From assembly GCF_036409155.1 (NCBI RefSeq), contig NZ_JAZGLW010000006.1:180105-244104 (forward strand): 64,000 nt of DNA, in the 5' to 3' direction. The notes beneath the pieces are model-generated. The model made no database searches. It saw only the letters and a program-made list of their open reading frames with translations, and was not told the origin of the DNA. Below, piece by piece: positions 40,827 through 49,928 of the stretch; position 1 is the first letter of the stretch, and each line of letters opens with the position of its first letter. The DNA is from Mycobacterium sp. 050128. Its GTDB lineage: Bacteria; Actinomycetota; Actinomycetes; Mycobacteriales; Mycobacteriaceae. The position numbers and the translations under genes are program-made.

Positions 40827-41549
40827 TCAGTCTTCGCCTTCCAAACCATCTGCGGCCATTCCGTTTTGGCGAGCGGCTTGCAGCCCGGCGACCGTCGCAG
40901 CACCGGCGGTCGTGGTGTCGGTGTTCGGTGGCGCGGTGCCCGCGAGGAGCCGCTCGGTTTGCCGGAAGGTGCACAGGGGTCCGCCGCGGGTCGGCTTGGG
41001 GGGGTCGCCTGCGCGCAGCGCGTCGACGAGGCTGCGGGCCGTTGAGGGCGTTTGATTGTCGAAGAACTCCCAGTTGACCATGATGACGGGGGCGTAGTCA
41101 CATGCGGCATTGCATTCGATGTGTTCGAGGGTGACTTGACCATCTCCGGTGGTTTGTCCAGGGCGCACGCCGAGGTGGTGTTGCAGGGCGTCCAGTATCG
41201 CGTCGCCGCCCATGACTGCGCATAGCGTGTTGGTGCAGACACCAACGACGTATTCACCGGTCGGGTTGCGTCGGTACATCGAATAGAACGTGGCCACCGA
41301 GAGGACCTCGACGCTGGTCAAATCTATTTGACCGGCACAGAATTCGATGCCCGCGGGGGTGAGGTAGCCGTCTTCGGCCTGAACCAGGTGCAGCAACGGA
41401 AGCAACGCCGAGCGCCTGTGTGGATAGCGTTTGCTGATCTCGAGCGCTTCGGCCTCGAGGCGGGTTTGTGTCTCGAGTGGATAGGAGTCGGGCCCGTCGA
41501 GGTGTTGTGGCTCTTGGTGTTTGGATCCCAGCTGCAGGTATACGGTCAT
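40827..41549 (-). CDS. nuoE: Complex I [2Fe-2S] subunit NuoE
   Basis: A 240-residue subunit. Its thioredoxin-like fold has [2Fe-2S] ligands in CTNTLC and [10 protein letters not shown]. The usual first segment [14 protein letters not shown] is present. A ~40-residue Thr/Ala-rich tail follows. ATG 41549 overlaps the nuoD stop. Confidence 0.96.
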   Translation of the reverse strand: MTVYLQLGSKHQEPQHLDGPDSYPLETQTRLEAEALEISKRYPHRRSALLPLLHLVQAEDGYLTPAGIEFCAGQIDLTSVEVLSVATFYSMYRRNPTGEYVVGVCTNTLCAVMGGDAILDALQHHLGVRPGQTTGDGQVTLEHIECNAACDYAPVIMVNWEFFDNQTPSTARSLVDALRAGDPPKPTRGGPLCTFRQTERLLAGTAPPNTDTTTAGAATVAGLQAARQNGMAADGLEGED

Positions 41550-42871
41550 CGGTCGACCCCGCCCATCACTGGGTCAATGGAGGCCAGCGCGGCGATGGCG
41601 TCGGCTACCATGCCGCCCTCGCACACAGCTCCCACCGCCTGCAGGTTGGTGAAGGAGGGATCGCGGTAATGCACCCGGTAGGGCCGAGTGCCGCCGTCGC
41701 TGACCATGTGCACGCCCAGCTCGCCGCGCGGTGATTCCACCGCCGTGTAGACTTGGCCGGCCGGAACCCGGATGCCCTCGGTCACCAGCTTGAAGTGGTG
41801 GATCAACGCCTCCATCGAGCCGCCCATGATCTTGGCGATGTGCTCCGGCGAATTACCCATGCCATCCGGGCCCACCTTCAAATCCGCGGGCCAGGCGATC
41901 TTGCAGTCCTCGACCATGGTCGGACCCGGCTGCAGTTTGTCCAGACACTGCTCCACGATCTTGACCGACTCCCACATCTCTTTGACGCGAATCATGTAGC
42001 GCCCGTAGGCATCACAGCCGTCATCGGTGATGACGTCGAAATCGCAGTTCTCGTAGCCGCAATACGGTTCGCTTTTGCGTAGGTCGTACGGCAAGCCCGT
42101 GGAACGCAGGATCGGACCGGTGATGCCCAGCGCCATGCAGCCCGCCAGGTCCAGGTAGCCCACGCCGTCGGTGCGGGCCTTCCAGATGGCGTTCTCGTTG
42201 AGAAGGTCGCCCATCTCGCGCAACGGCTGCCGCAATTGCGCCAGCGCTTCGGCGATTTCGTCCTTGGCACCCGGCGGCAGGTCTTGCGCCACGCCGCCGG
42301 GCCGGATGTAGGCGCTGTTCATCCGCAGGCCAGTGATCGATTCGAACAGCGTGAGCACGATCTCGCGGCCCCGGAACCCGACAAACATCGGAGTCATCGC
42401 GCCTAGTTCCATTCCGCCGGTTGCCAGTGCCACCAGATGGCTCGATATTCGGTTCAGCTCCATCATCATCACGCGAATGATGTTGGCGCGCTCGGGTATT
42501 TCGTCGGTGATGCCGAGCAGCTTCTCCACGCCCAGGCAGTACGCCGTCTCGTTGAAAAACGGTGACAGGTAATCCATCCGGGTCACAAACGTGACACCCT
42601 GATTCCAGCTTCGGAACTCAAGGTTCTTCTCAATGCCGGTGTGCAGGTAGCCAATACCACATTGCGCCGCGATTATTGTTTCGCCTTCGATTTCCAAGAT
42701 CAGGCGCAAAACCCCATGGGTAGAAGGGTGTTGGGGTCCCATGTTGACCACAATCCGCCCGGTGGCGTGTTCTTGGGATGCCGCCACCACTTCGTCCCAA
42801 TCGTGACCGGCGACGGCGACGATCGTGTCCTCGTCGACACCGTCACAGACTCGAATCTTGGAGGTAGTCAT
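41546..42871 (-). CDS. nuoD: Complex I 49-kDa subunit NuoD
   Basis: A 441-residue hydrogenase-derived subunit at the quinone site. [14 protein letters not shown] (quinone-site His) and [19 protein letters not shown] [13 protein letters not shown] are clear; the C-terminus carries [15 protein letters not shown] and the final [12 protein letters not shown] 42871 overlaps nuoC (TGATG). Confidence 0.97.
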   Translation of the reverse strand: MTTSKIRVCDGVDEDTIVAVAGHDWDEVVAASQEHATGRIVVNMGPQHPSTHGVLRLILEIEGETIIAAQCGIGYLHTGIEKNLEFRSWNQGVTFVTRMDYLSPFFNETAYCLGVEKLLGITDEIPERANIIRVMMMELNRISSHLVALATGGMELGAMTPMFVGFRGREIVLTLFESITGLRMNSAYIRPGGVAQDLPPGAKDEIAEALAQLRQPLREMGDLLNENAIWKARTDGVGYLDLAGCMALGITGPILRSTGLPYDLRKSEPYCGYENCDFDVITDDGCDAYGRYMIRVKEMWESVKIVEQCLDKLQPGPTMVEDCKIAWPADLKVGPDGMGNSPEHIAKIMGGSMEALIHHFKLVTEGIRVPAGQVYTAVESPRGELGVHMVSDGGTRPYRVHYRDPSFTNLQAVGAVCEGGMVADAIAALASIDPVMGGVDR

Positions 42872-43521
42872 CAGTGGTAGGCCCTCCGCTCGTCGGGCGG
42901 GGGTATCTGCGCGCCCTTGTATTCGACCGGGATGCCGCCGAGTGGGTAGTCCTTGCGTTGCGGGTGGCCCTGCCAGTCGTCGGGCATCTCGATTCGGGTC
43001 AGCGCGGGGTGGCCGTCGAAGATGATCCCGAAGAAGTCGTATGTCTCGCGTTCGTGCCAGTCGTTGGTGGGGTAGATCCCGAACAGTGAGGGGATGTGCG
43101 GATCCTCGTCTGGCGCAGACACTTCCAGCCGCAGCCTGCGGTTGTGGGTGATCGACTGCAGCGGGTAGATGGCGTGCAGCTCCCGGCCGGTGTCGTGCGG
43201 GTAGTGCACACCGTTGACGCCCAGGCACAGTTCGAAGCGCAGTTCCGGTTCGTCGCGCAGGCGTTGGGCCACCTGCAGCAACCGATCCCGACTCACGTGC
43301 AGGGTGAGTTCACCGCGATCGACGACGACGCGTTCGATCGCGGCAGGATAGGCATGCTCGCCGAGCGCGGTAGCCAGCGCATCGACGAGCTTGTCGAAAT
43401 AGCCGCCGTAGGGACGAGAAGCGTCTTCTGCCCGTGGGTTCGAAGGTAGCAATCGACCATATCCGGAGGTGTCGCCGCTACCTGCCACGCCGAACATGCC
43501 CCGGCTGCCGTCGTTGATCAT
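42871..43521 (-). CDS. nuoC: Complex I 30-kDa subunit NuoC
   Basis: A 216-residue subunit. It carries the family signature region [20 protein letters not shown] and [16 protein letters not shown]. The start overlaps nuoB by 4 nt. Confidence 0.96.
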   Translation of the reverse strand: MINDGSRGMFGVAGSGDTSGYGRLLPSNPRAEDASRPYGGYFDKLVDALATALGEHAYPAAIERVVVDRGELTLHVSRDRLLQVAQRLRDEPELRFELCLGVNGVHYPHDTGRELHAIYPLQSITHNRRLRLEVSAPDEDPHIPSLFGIYPTNDWHERETYDFFGIIFDGHPALTRIEMPDDWQGHPQRKDYPLGGIPVEYKGAQIPPPDERRAYH

Positions 43522-44075
43522 TGTCGCAACAGACCTTTGAGCTCGTTGGTGGGCGTGGCGCCCAGTGCCGCCTGCTCGGCTTCAGCGACGGCCTGCTCCC
43601 GGTTTACGCCGAGCGGCATTTCCTGAATCTTCTCGTGCAGCTTGAGAATTGCGTACAAGAGCATCTCGGGACGAGGCGGGCAGCCGGGCAGGTAGATGTC
43701 CACCGGCACCACGTGGTCCACGCCCTGAACGATCGCATAGTTGTTGAACATCCCGCCGGACGACGCGCAGACACCCATGGCCAGCACCCATTTCGGTTCT
43801 GCCATCTGGTCGTAGATCTGGCGCAGCACCGGGGCCATCTTCTGGCTCACCCGCCCGGCCACGATCATCAGGTCGGCCTGGCGCGGTGTCGCCGAAAACC
43901 GCTCCATCCCAAACCGTGCGATGTCGAACCGTGGTCCGGCCGTTGCCATCATCTCGATCGCGCAACAGGCCAATCCGAATGTTGCCGGCCACAGCGAGTT
44001 CTTGCGGACGTACCCGGCGATCTTCTCGACAGTCCCGAGCAGGATGCCGGCGGGTAGCTGTTCTTCCAGGCCCAC
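43518..44075 (-). CDS. nuoB: Complex I iron-sulfur subunit NuoB
   Basis: A 185-residue subunit carrying the terminal N2 cluster. Ligands lie in [19 protein letters not shown] and LPGCPPRPE. The start is GTG 44075, 9 bp after nuoA. Confidence 0.97.
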   Translation of the reverse strand: MGLEEQLPAGILLGTVEKIAGYVRKNSLWPATFGLACCAIEMMATAGPRFDIARFGMERFSATPRQADLMIVAGRVSQKMAPVLRQIYDQMAEPKWVLAMGVCASSGGMFNNYAIVQGVDHVVPVDIYLPGCPPRPEMLLYAILKLHEKIQEMPLGVNREQAVAEAEQAALGATPTNELKGLLRQ

Positions 44076-44084
44076 GGTTTTACC

Positions 44085-44447
44085 TCAATCCCATGTCAGG
44101 CCGCCGCGGCGCCACACGTAGGCGTAGGCCACGAAGACCGTGAGCATGAACACCACCATCTCTATCAACGCGAACACGCCGAAGCTGTCAAAGGCGACTG
44201 CCCAGGGATACAAGAACACGATTTCGATGTCGAACACGATAAAAAGCATTGCGGTCAGGTAATAGCGGATCGGAAACCGCTGAGACGGTCCTGCGCCTTG
44301 GTTGTGCGGCTCGATACCGCACTCGTAGGCTTCCAACTTGGCACGGTTATAGCGCTTTGGTCCGACGAATGCCGCGATGCCGAGTGAACCCACGCCGAAG
44401 GCGGCGGCGATCCCTCCGAGAACCAGGATGGGTATGTACGCGTTCAA
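44085..44447 (-). CDS. nuoA: Complex I membrane subunit NuoA, first gene of the nuo operon
   Basis: A 120-residue, three-helix subunit with the conserved YECGIEP cysteine loop and FDIEIVFLYPWA. It starts the 14-gene operon; the divergent 97-bp space upstream should hold the promoter and includes a CCCC-N5-GGGGGA box. Confidence 0.97.
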   Translation of the reverse strand: MNAYIPILVLGGIAAAFGVGSLGIAAFVGPKRYNRAKLEAYECGIEPHNQGAGPSQRFPIRYYLTAMLFIVFDIEIVFLYPWAVAFDSFGVFALIEMVVFMLTVFVAYAYVWRRGGLTWD

Positions 44448-44507
44448 CCGTCGGGCCTTTCATGCCGTAGCTGGGTTCCACGCTGACGAATGACACGGCA
44501 GGATTGC

Positions 44508-44523
44508 ACCCCGATTTGGGGGA
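44508..44523. promoter_or_regulatory. CCCC-N5-GGGGGA box between nuoA and the Rv3143-like gene
   Basis: CCCC-GATTT-GGGGG-A, 61 bp upstream of nuoA and 21 bp before the divergent gene. It has the same form as the gap and rpe boxes. Confidence 0.4.
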
Positions 44524-44544
44524 CGGGTAAGGGGATTCACTCCG

Positions 44545-45081
44545 ATGGGGGCAATCGTTAGTATTGGCCGAGTGATTCGACACGGTAGCCGGACAGATGA
44601 GTGCGCTCGGCTACGAGTGCTGGTTTACAGCAGCAATGTGAGCGTCCGCAAGAGGGTGCGCCATGCTCTCGCCGCTACCCCTGACAGCCGTTTCCCAGCA
44701 ATCGATTTCGTTGATTTCGCAACGCATTCTGCAGTCGCTTGTGAAATTAGGTCGGGGAGGGTCGACCTGATCATCGCGGATGGCGAGGCGTCGCCGGCGG
44801 GCGGAATCGGATTGGCCAAGCAACTCAAAGACGAACTGCCGCAATGCCCGCCGATCGCAGTCATTACCGCGCGAAGTCACGACACCTGGTTAGCCGTCTG
44901 GTCGGGAGCGGACGCAGTGGTATCGCGAGGCCTCGACCCTGTGGCATTGACGCAGGCGGTTGTGCCCCTGCTGTACGGGCGGCTGACCGCTGAGGTGGGT
45001 CGAAACGGTACCCGCGAGAGCGCTGGCGGAGTTTCAGAATGCTCAGCGCGCCAAAGGTCTTCAATTCGCAGCACGCGATGA
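44545..45081 (+). CDS. Response-regulator-like protein beside nuo (Rv3143-like)
   Basis: A 178-residue receiver-like protein. LRVLVYSSNVSVRKRV, DLIIADGEASPAGGIGLAKQ and PPIAVITARSHDTWLA match M. tuberculosis Rv3143, a lone receiver that also sits upstream of nuoA. The phosphoacceptor region reads IIADGEA, so the Asp is kept but the acidic pocket looks altered. There is no output domain. Compared with the ~133-residue relative it has ~20 extra residues at each end, and the last ~205 nt overlap a gene on the other strand. Confidence 0.8.
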   Translation: MGAIVSIGRVIRHGSRTDECARLRVLVYSSNVSVRKRVRHALAATPDSRFPAIDFVDFATHSAVACEIRSGRVDLIIADGEASPAGGIGLAKQLKDELPQCPPIAVITARSHDTWLAVWSGADAVVSRGLDPVALTQAVVPLLYGRLTAEVGRNGTRESAGGVSECSARQRSSIRSTR

Positions 45082-45314
45082 TGCTCGACCATGAGCCATG
45101 CGGTGCCGCCGGCAATGGCCATCGCTCCGACGATCCCCATGGTGAGCAACCACTCGGGGTGCCGGTAGGCGGCAGCGGCGACGCAGCCGATCAACGACAT
45201 CACCCCCAGCGCGATGGATAGTAGACCGGGCCAGCAATAGATATCGATGAACGCTTCACCAGCATGTTGCTGGGTTGTGCGAAAATGGTCAATCGGATCG
45301 CGGCTGTCAGCCAT
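44877..45314 (-). CDS. UsfY-like membrane protein
   Basis: A 145-residue protein. The N-terminus (RDPIDHFRTTQQHAGEAFID) is like mycobacterial UsfY, a SigF-locus stress protein, followed by two membrane helices (LLSIALGVMSLIGCVAAAA and MGIVGAMAIAGGTAWLM). After residue ~90 the chain is low-complexity and overlaps the Rv3143-like gene antisense, so the real end may be earlier in evolution. ATG 45314 has AGGAG upstream. A 14-bp palindrome lies just before the ribosome site. Confidence 0.75.
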   Translation of the reverse strand: MADSRDPIDHFRTTQQHAGEAFIDIYCWPGLLSIALGVMSLIGCVAAAAYRHPEWLLTMGIVGAMAIAGGTAWLMVEHHRVLRIEDLWRAEHSETPPALSRVPFRPTSAVSRPYSRGTTACVNATGSRPRDTTASAPDQTANQVS

Positions 45315-45324
45315 GTTTTCTCCT

Positions 45325-45338
45325 AGGTAGATCTACCT
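45325..45338. promoter_or_regulatory. 14-bp perfect palindrome before the UsfY-like gene
   Basis: AGGTAGATCTACCT, abutting the ribosome site of the UsfY-like gene. A second perfect palindrome, GGACTAGTCC, lies at 45342-45351. Both are candidate operators; the binding protein is unknown. Confidence 0.35.
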
Positions 45339-45399
45339 GGAGGACTAGTCCGGGAACACGCGTGAGCCATCCCCCACATAGGTGTCCGGCCGGGTGGGG

Positions 45400-46281
45400 T
45401 CACTCCACTGGAGTCCAGCCGACTTCGCGATGGGCGAGTAGGTGGGAGATCAGCAGCTCCGTCGAACCCGTGCAGGGTGATTGGGTGACAATGTGCCAAG
45501 GCCGATCCAAAGGTGTTCCAGGTGCAACCAATTCGACTAGCGCGCCGGAATCGAGCTCGCGGCGCACTGCCTGGCGAGACACCAGCGTTACACCTAACCC
45601 CGCAACGGCAGCGGCGACTACGGCGCCGTGTGAACCCAGGACCATCTGTGGCGGAGTAACCTCGAGTTCCTCGAGCAGCGCCGCCGTCGTCGCGCGGGTG
45701 CCCGAACCTGATTCGCGCAGAAGCCATGTCGCGTTCGCGGGGTCGAAACGCTGTGCGGTCTCGGGCGGGCCGACGACAACCAGCGTGTTTGGACTGACTG
45801 CGCGCACCTGGACTTGTTCGAGGTCTGCCGGTGGACGCCCGGCGACAACGACATCTACTTCGTGGCGGGCCAGCATGGGCCAGATTGCGGATCGAGACGC
45901 TACTTCGAGCTTGCAATCGACTCCCGGATATTTGGCGGTGAATGAGGCCAGCAATGCCGGCAACAAAAGTTCACCCGCAGTGGTCACCGCGGCCAGCCGG
46001 ATCGATCCATGCTCTGGGTCGGCCTCCCCGCGCGCTGCGAGCACAGCCTCGCGGTGCAGCCCCAGGATCTTTCGCGCATACTCGACGTAGCGTTGTCCGG
46101 CTGGCGTGAGCCGAACGCCGCGGCCATGCCGGTCGATCAGCTGGATGCCTATTTCGGCGCTGAGGCTGCCGACTGCCGAGGAGATCGCTGACTCGGTGAC
46201 CACCAGCCGCTCGGCTGCTCCGCGGACCGACCCGGTGTCGGCGAGCTCTACGAGTGCACGTAGTCGGGCGTTCGTGGTCAT
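45400..46281 (-). CDS. cbbR: LysR-type regulator CbbR
   Basis: A 293-residue LysR regulator. The N-terminal winged helix (LRALVELADTGSVRGAAERL, then SAISSAVGSLSAEIG) is followed by an effector domain. CbbR proteins activate Calvin operons in response to metabolites such as RuBP or NADPH. It overlaps cbbX by 4 nt (ATGA), so the two are co-translated; this and the Calvin context support the name. Likely target: the shared element upstream of rbcL and cbbX. Confidence 0.9.
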   Translation of the reverse strand: MTTNARLRALVELADTGSVRGAAERLVVTESAISSAVGSLSAEIGIQLIDRHGRGVRLTPAGQRYVEYARKILGLHREAVLAARGEADPEHGSIRLAAVTTAGELLLPALLASFTAKYPGVDCKLEVASRSAIWPMLARHEVDVVVAGRPPADLEQVQVRAVSPNTLVVVGPPETAQRFDPANATWLLRESGSGTRATTAALLEELEVTPPQMVLGSHGAVVAAAVAGLGVTLVSRQAVRRELDSGALVELVAPGTPLDRPWHIVTQSPCTGSTELLISHLLAHREVGWTPVE

Positions 46282-47279
46282 GGTGTCTCGGTGTGTTCCG
46301 GGTCGTCGAATACCCGGCTGGCCAGCAGGTCCGCAGCCTGGATGGTGGTCAGTGCCGCGAGATCGACACGCGGGTCGGCATCTTCGAGTAAGCGTCGTGC
46401 GTGCCGCAGTCTTGCCCGTTCGATCGCGTTACGCACGCTGCGGGCATTGGCGAACCAGGGCTGACCGATCCGCCGTTCGAGATATTGGTTCAGCGCGGTG
46501 CGGCCGTCGTCGGAGAAGGTGTAGTCGAGCTGCTCGGTCATCAAGGTTGCGATCTGTGCGAGTTCGTCGACGGTGTAGTCGGGAAAGGTGATGTGGTGGG
46601 CGACGCGGCTTTGCATTCCGGGATTCGCAGAGAAGAACTGATCCATTTTGTCGGCATAGCCCGCCAAGATGACGACAAGGTCGTCGCGGTTGTTCTCCAT
46701 GACCTGAAGCAGGATTTCGATCGCTTCGGCCCCGTAGTCACGTTCGTTCTCCGCCTTGAACAAATAGTATGCCTCGTCGATGAACAGCACTCCGCCCATC
46801 GCTCGTTTGATCACTTCCTTGGTCTTGGGCGCGGTGTGTCCGATGTATTCGCCTACGAGATCGTCGCGGGTCACGCTCACGAGATGTCCCCGGCGTAGGT
46901 ATCCCAGTCTGTGAAGCAGGTCGGCCATTCTGAGCGCCACGGTCGTCTTTCCGGTGCCGGGATTGCCGGTGAAGCACATGTGCAACGTGGGCTGTGGTGC
47001 GGTGAGACCGTAGCGCGCACGCGTCTGATCGACGAGCAGCAACGCAGCGATCTCCGCGATCCGGGTCTTGACCGGTGTAAGGCCCACGAGCTCGGTGTCG
47101 AGTTTAGCCAGCACGTCATCGACCCCGGCGTCACGACGCGCAGCTGCCAGGTCCACTACCGAATGCGGTGGCAGCACGGCCGTTTTCGCTAGATCAAGAT
47201 CTGCATCCGGTGACGGACCGGATTGACCGGGGGTGAAACCGAAAGAACGGCGGACTATTTCGGTCGCTTGCTGTGTCAT
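46278..47279 (-). CDS. cbbX: Red-type RubisCO activase CbbX (AAA+)
   Basis: A 333-residue AAA+ ATPase that pulls inhibitory sugar phosphates off red-type RubisCO. Walker A is FTGNPGTGKTTVALRM, Walker B is GGVLFIDEAYYL; VGEYIGHTAPKT (pore loop) and the FSANPGMQSRVAHH sensor region are typical of CbbX. The N-terminal ~60 residues are variable. It sits behind the second copy of the rbcL-type regulatory element, 46 bp from the start. Confidence 0.95.
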   Translation of the reverse strand: MTQQATEIVRRSFGFTPGQSGPSPDADLDLAKTAVLPPHSVVDLAAARRDAGVDDVLAKLDTELVGLTPVKTRIAEIAALLLVDQTRARYGLTAPQPTLHMCFTGNPGTGKTTVALRMADLLHRLGYLRRGHLVSVTRDDLVGEYIGHTAPKTKEVIKRAMGGVLFIDEAYYLFKAENERDYGAEAIEILLQVMENNRDDLVVILAGYADKMDQFFSANPGMQSRVAHHITFPDYTVDELAQIATLMTEQLDYTFSDDGRTALNQYLERRIGQPWFANARSVRNAIERARLRHARRLLEDADPRVDLAALTTIQAADLLASRVFDDPEHTETP

Positions 47280-47324
47280 CGACCCCCCCGGAGTGCCGTG
47301 CCCAATCGTTCAGTCATAGCACGC

Positions 47325-47425
47325 ATGCTGCCACTCAAATGTGAAGATGTCTATTGAGAATCAGTCGTGCAAACTATACCAAATACTTAACATCCTCACC
47401 CCGTGCATCCACCCCATGGGTGAGG
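47325..47425 (-). promoter_or_regulatory. Conserved ~101-bp regulatory element upstream of cbbX (copy B)
   Basis: Ungapped partner of 24807-24907. The identical 16-mer ATGTCTATTGAGAATC is at 47347-47362 and the distal CCACC/GGTGAGG block at 47396-47425. It implies joint control of RubisCO and its activase, with cbbR also downstream of this promoter. Confidence 0.75.
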
Positions 47426-47488
47426 CCTGACGGCAGCGCTGGTCTCTATCGTTGTGCGGTCAGACGTGCGACTCACTGGGCGGGAGTT

Positions 47489-47914
47489 ATGGTCGTGCCC
47501 AACTGGATGCCTCGTTGGAAGCTCTTGGGACAGCTTGAGCGCCGCGTGATGGAGCAGTTGTGGAGCAGCTCAGAGCCGCAGACAGTACGTCAGGTGCACG
47601 CCGCCCTCTCAATGAGTCGCGATCTCGCCTATACCACCGCTATGACGGTCTTGCGCCGGCTGGCCGACAAGGGGCTTGTCCTCCAGCAGCGCGATGACCG
47701 CGCGCACCGCTACGTGGCGGTGCGAAGCCGCGATGAGTTGGTCGCCGAATTGATGTTGGATGTGTTCGACCAGCTTGCCGATTCGGGGGACCGACGCGCC
47801 GTTCTGGTTCAATTCGTCGAAAGCGTCCGGACAGAGGACGCGCATGCGCTGCAGAGCGCGCTCGATGAACTGGAAATCAGGCACGCATCGGCGGGAGCGG
47901 GATCGCCGCGGTGA
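47489..47914 (+). CDS. BlaI/CopY-family repressor
   Basis: A ~141-residue winged-helix repressor. LLGQLERRVMEQLWSS, TVRQVHAALSMSRDLAYTTA and RADKGL-type wing (RRLADKGLVLQQRDDRAHRY) closely follow M. tuberculosis BlaI (Rv1846c). Divergent from cbbX, so it may control that promoter or its own gene. Candidate starts are ATG 47489, GTG 47495 (better spaced from GGGAG) or ATG 47507. No BlaR partner is in the window. Its end overlaps the sensor kinase gene by 38 nt, convergent. Confidence 0.85.
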   Translation: MVVPNWMPRWKLLGQLERRVMEQLWSSSEPQTVRQVHAALSMSRDLAYTTAMTVLRRLADKGLVLQQRDDRAHRYVAVRSRDELVAELMLDVFDQLADSGDRRAVLVQFVESVRTEDAHALQSALDELEIRHASAGAGSPR

Positions 47915-49121
47915 CCGACGTGCCCGAACCGGGCCTGGACCGAATATGGAGGCGTCCGCCGACGAGTTCGGCGCGTTCTGACATAGACAGCAGGCCGTAC
48001 CCGCGTGTCTCGTCGTTCCCCAACGGATGCTCAAATGTATCGAAACCGATTCCGTCGTCGATGATTTCGAGTCGCGCGGTGTCGTCGTCTACAGCGAAGA
48101 CAAGTCGCGCCAGCGAGGCGTTGGCGTGCTTCACGACGTTCTGCAGGCACTCCTGCGCAATCCGGTAGAGGGCGAGTTCGATGTGCTCGGGCAGCCGGGT
48201 ATCGGCCAGGTCGACGTCGAGCTGGATTTGGGGGATCGCACGTGCGAGGCTAGCCAGTCCGCCGGCAAGACCGAGATCGTCGAGCACGGGTGGCCGTAGG
48301 CCGCCAATGGCGGCGCGAGCCTCCTGAAGGGTTAGCACGACCAATTCACGTGCGGCCTCCAGCTGGACGGAGGCCTCGGCCGGATCGTTGCCCACTGCCC
48401 GCGCCGCCGCATCCAGACGGTAAGACAGGGTGATGAGTCGCTGCGAAATCCCGTCGTGGATGTCGCCTGCCAGGCGCCGCCGCTCAATCTCTTGCGCCTC
48501 GATGACCTGCTCGACGAAGTTTTCGTGGGTGCGTTCTCTGACTACCAATTGGCGATGCAGCCTCGCCTGGTGCAGTGCACCTGCGATTAGGCGCCCGATC
48601 ACCAGCAGTAGCTCGACATCGCCGGACGTGAATTCGCGACGCTTTACGGTGTGTACGGTCAGCTCTCCGACAAGTCCGCCGGGGTCGGTTTCCATGGGTA
48701 CCGAAACCATGGATGTGAAATTCGAATCGTCCAAGTCGTCGACGCGAAGGTATCGCGGATCGGACTCTTTGCGCTCGGTGATCACGACCGGTTCGCGATG
48801 GCTGGCCACCCACCCCGAGATGCCCGATCCCAGCGGCAGCCGGATCTGCCCGACTTGACGGTCGAACGGCGGGGTGGCGCCTGCCAGTGTCAGAGACCGG
48901 TCGGTGTCGTCGAGCACGTACACAAAACAGACATCGGTGCCAGTCGCGTCGGTGATCATGCGCGCCGCAGCAGCGGCCAGTGGCTCGACCCCAGGCCCGC
49001 TCGATGCCGCCTGGATCAGTTCGCGCAGCAGCGCCAGCTCGCGGTCTGCCTCGACGAGATCGCGGACGGCATTTGCTCGTTCGTTTCGGCCGGCCGCCGG
49101 TGTGGGCGCGACTTTGCTCAC
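47877..49121 (-). CDS. GAF-domain sensor histidine kinase (NarL-system type)
   Basis: A 414-residue soluble kinase. The GAF domain spans ~45-190 (LGSGISGWVASHREPVVI). HisKA_3 has the phospho-acceptor His in ERRRLAGDIHDGISQRL (~225). The ATPase domain (~310-410) includes NVVKHANAS and IIDDGIGFD. There are no membrane helices, so it senses a cytoplasmic signal; a redox or gas signal is possible but no heme ligand is evident to me. GTG start overlaps the regulator gene stop (co-translated pair). Confidence 0.9.
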   Translation of the reverse strand: MSKVAPTPAAGRNERANAVRDLVEADRELALLRELIQAASSGPGVEPLAAAAARMITDATGTDVCFVYVLDDTDRSLTLAGATPPFDRQVGQIRLPLGSGISGWVASHREPVVITERKESDPRYLRVDDLDDSNFTSMVSVPMETDPGGLVGELTVHTVKRREFTSGDVELLLVIGRLIAGALHQARLHRQLVVRERTHENFVEQVIEAQEIERRRLAGDIHDGISQRLITLSYRLDAAARAVGNDPAEASVQLEAARELVVLTLQEARAAIGGLRPPVLDDLGLAGGLASLARAIPQIQLDVDLADTRLPEHIELALYRIAQECLQNVVKHANASLARLVFAVDDDTARLEIIDDGIGFDTFEHPLGNDETRGYGLLSMSERAELVGGRLHIRSRPGSGTSVTAAIPLPPMRA

Positions 49122-49786
49122 TGGTAGATACCTTCGCGGAGCGCTGTGGCCACGGCACTGGTCCGGTCGCTCACCCCGAGCTTGCGGTAAATGGACCTCA
49201 GGTGGCTCTTGACGGTCTCGTCGCCGATCACCAGTTTGTTGGCGATGCCGCGGTTCGACAGCCCGGTCACCATGAATGACAGGATCTCGCTTTCCCGCTG
49301 CGTCAGACCCTGTCGGGCGCCCGGCCAGAACTCGTCGCGCTGCAACCGGGAGGCGGTATCCACGGCGCGCGCGGCCAGCCCGGGATCGATGGCGGTCTCG
49401 CCGTTGCGCACCGACTCCAACTGCCGAATCAGGTCGTCACTGCTGATGCTTTTCAGAAGATAGCCCGATGCGCCCACACGCAACGACTGAAAGAGGTACT
49501 GCTCGTCGTCGTAGACCGACAGCATCACCACTTTGCGGTTGGGATCCTGTTGGCGCAGCAGCAAACACAAATCGAGGCCGCTGGAACCTTGCATACGTAC
49601 GTCGCAGAGCACAACGTCGGGATCGAGGCTGTCGACAACGCTTACCGCCTGTTCTACGCCGACAGCCTGTCCCACGACTCGCACCCTGCTGCTAAAACCG
49701 GCGAGCATCGCCTTGAGACCTTCGATGACCATCTCGTGGTCATCGACCAGCACAAGGCGTACTGGACCCGTGGCCGCCGACATCAT
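49118..49786 (-). CDS. NarL/FixJ-type response regulator
   Basis: A 222-residue regulator. The receiver has DDHEMV and the phosphorylation site in VVLCDVRMQG (~60). The LuxR helix-turn-helix is near 160-215 (LTQRESEILSFMVTGLSNRG, then VKSHLRSIYRKLGV). It is partner to the GAF kinase. It is divergent from rpe across 142 bp holding a palindromic CCCCC-N5-GGGGG box, which makes it a candidate to bind that box. Confidence 0.92.
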   Translation of the reverse strand: MMSAATGPVRLVLVDDHEMVIEGLKAMLAGFSSRVRVVGQAVGVEQAVSVVDSLDPDVVLCDVRMQGSSGLDLCLLLRQQDPNRKVVMLSVYDDEQYLFQSLRVGASGYLLKSISSDDLIRQLESVRNGETAIDPGLAARAVDTASRLQRDEFWPGARQGLTQRESEILSFMVTGLSNRGIANKLVIGDETVKSHLRSIYRKLGVSDRTSAVATALREGIYQ

Positions 49787-49860
49787 GGCTACACCATAGA
49801 GGCCACCACCGCGCAGTCATATGGCTTTTCCTGAGTGCGGTCGCGGATAACCCGCTCAAT

Positions 49861-49876
49861 CCCCCTGGCAGGGGGA
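49861..49876. promoter_or_regulatory. CCCCC-N5-GGGGGA box upstream of rpe and the response-regulator gene
   Basis: CCCCCTG-G-CAGGGGG is a perfect 15-bp palindrome (49861-49875), 53 bp before rpe and 75 bp before the divergent regulator gene. It is the strongest of the boxes with this form. Confidence 0.5.
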
Positions 49877-49928
49877 ACGGATGTGGGAGTCGCCGCTTTA
49901 GCATCGCTGCCAACAACTAGGAGGTTGG

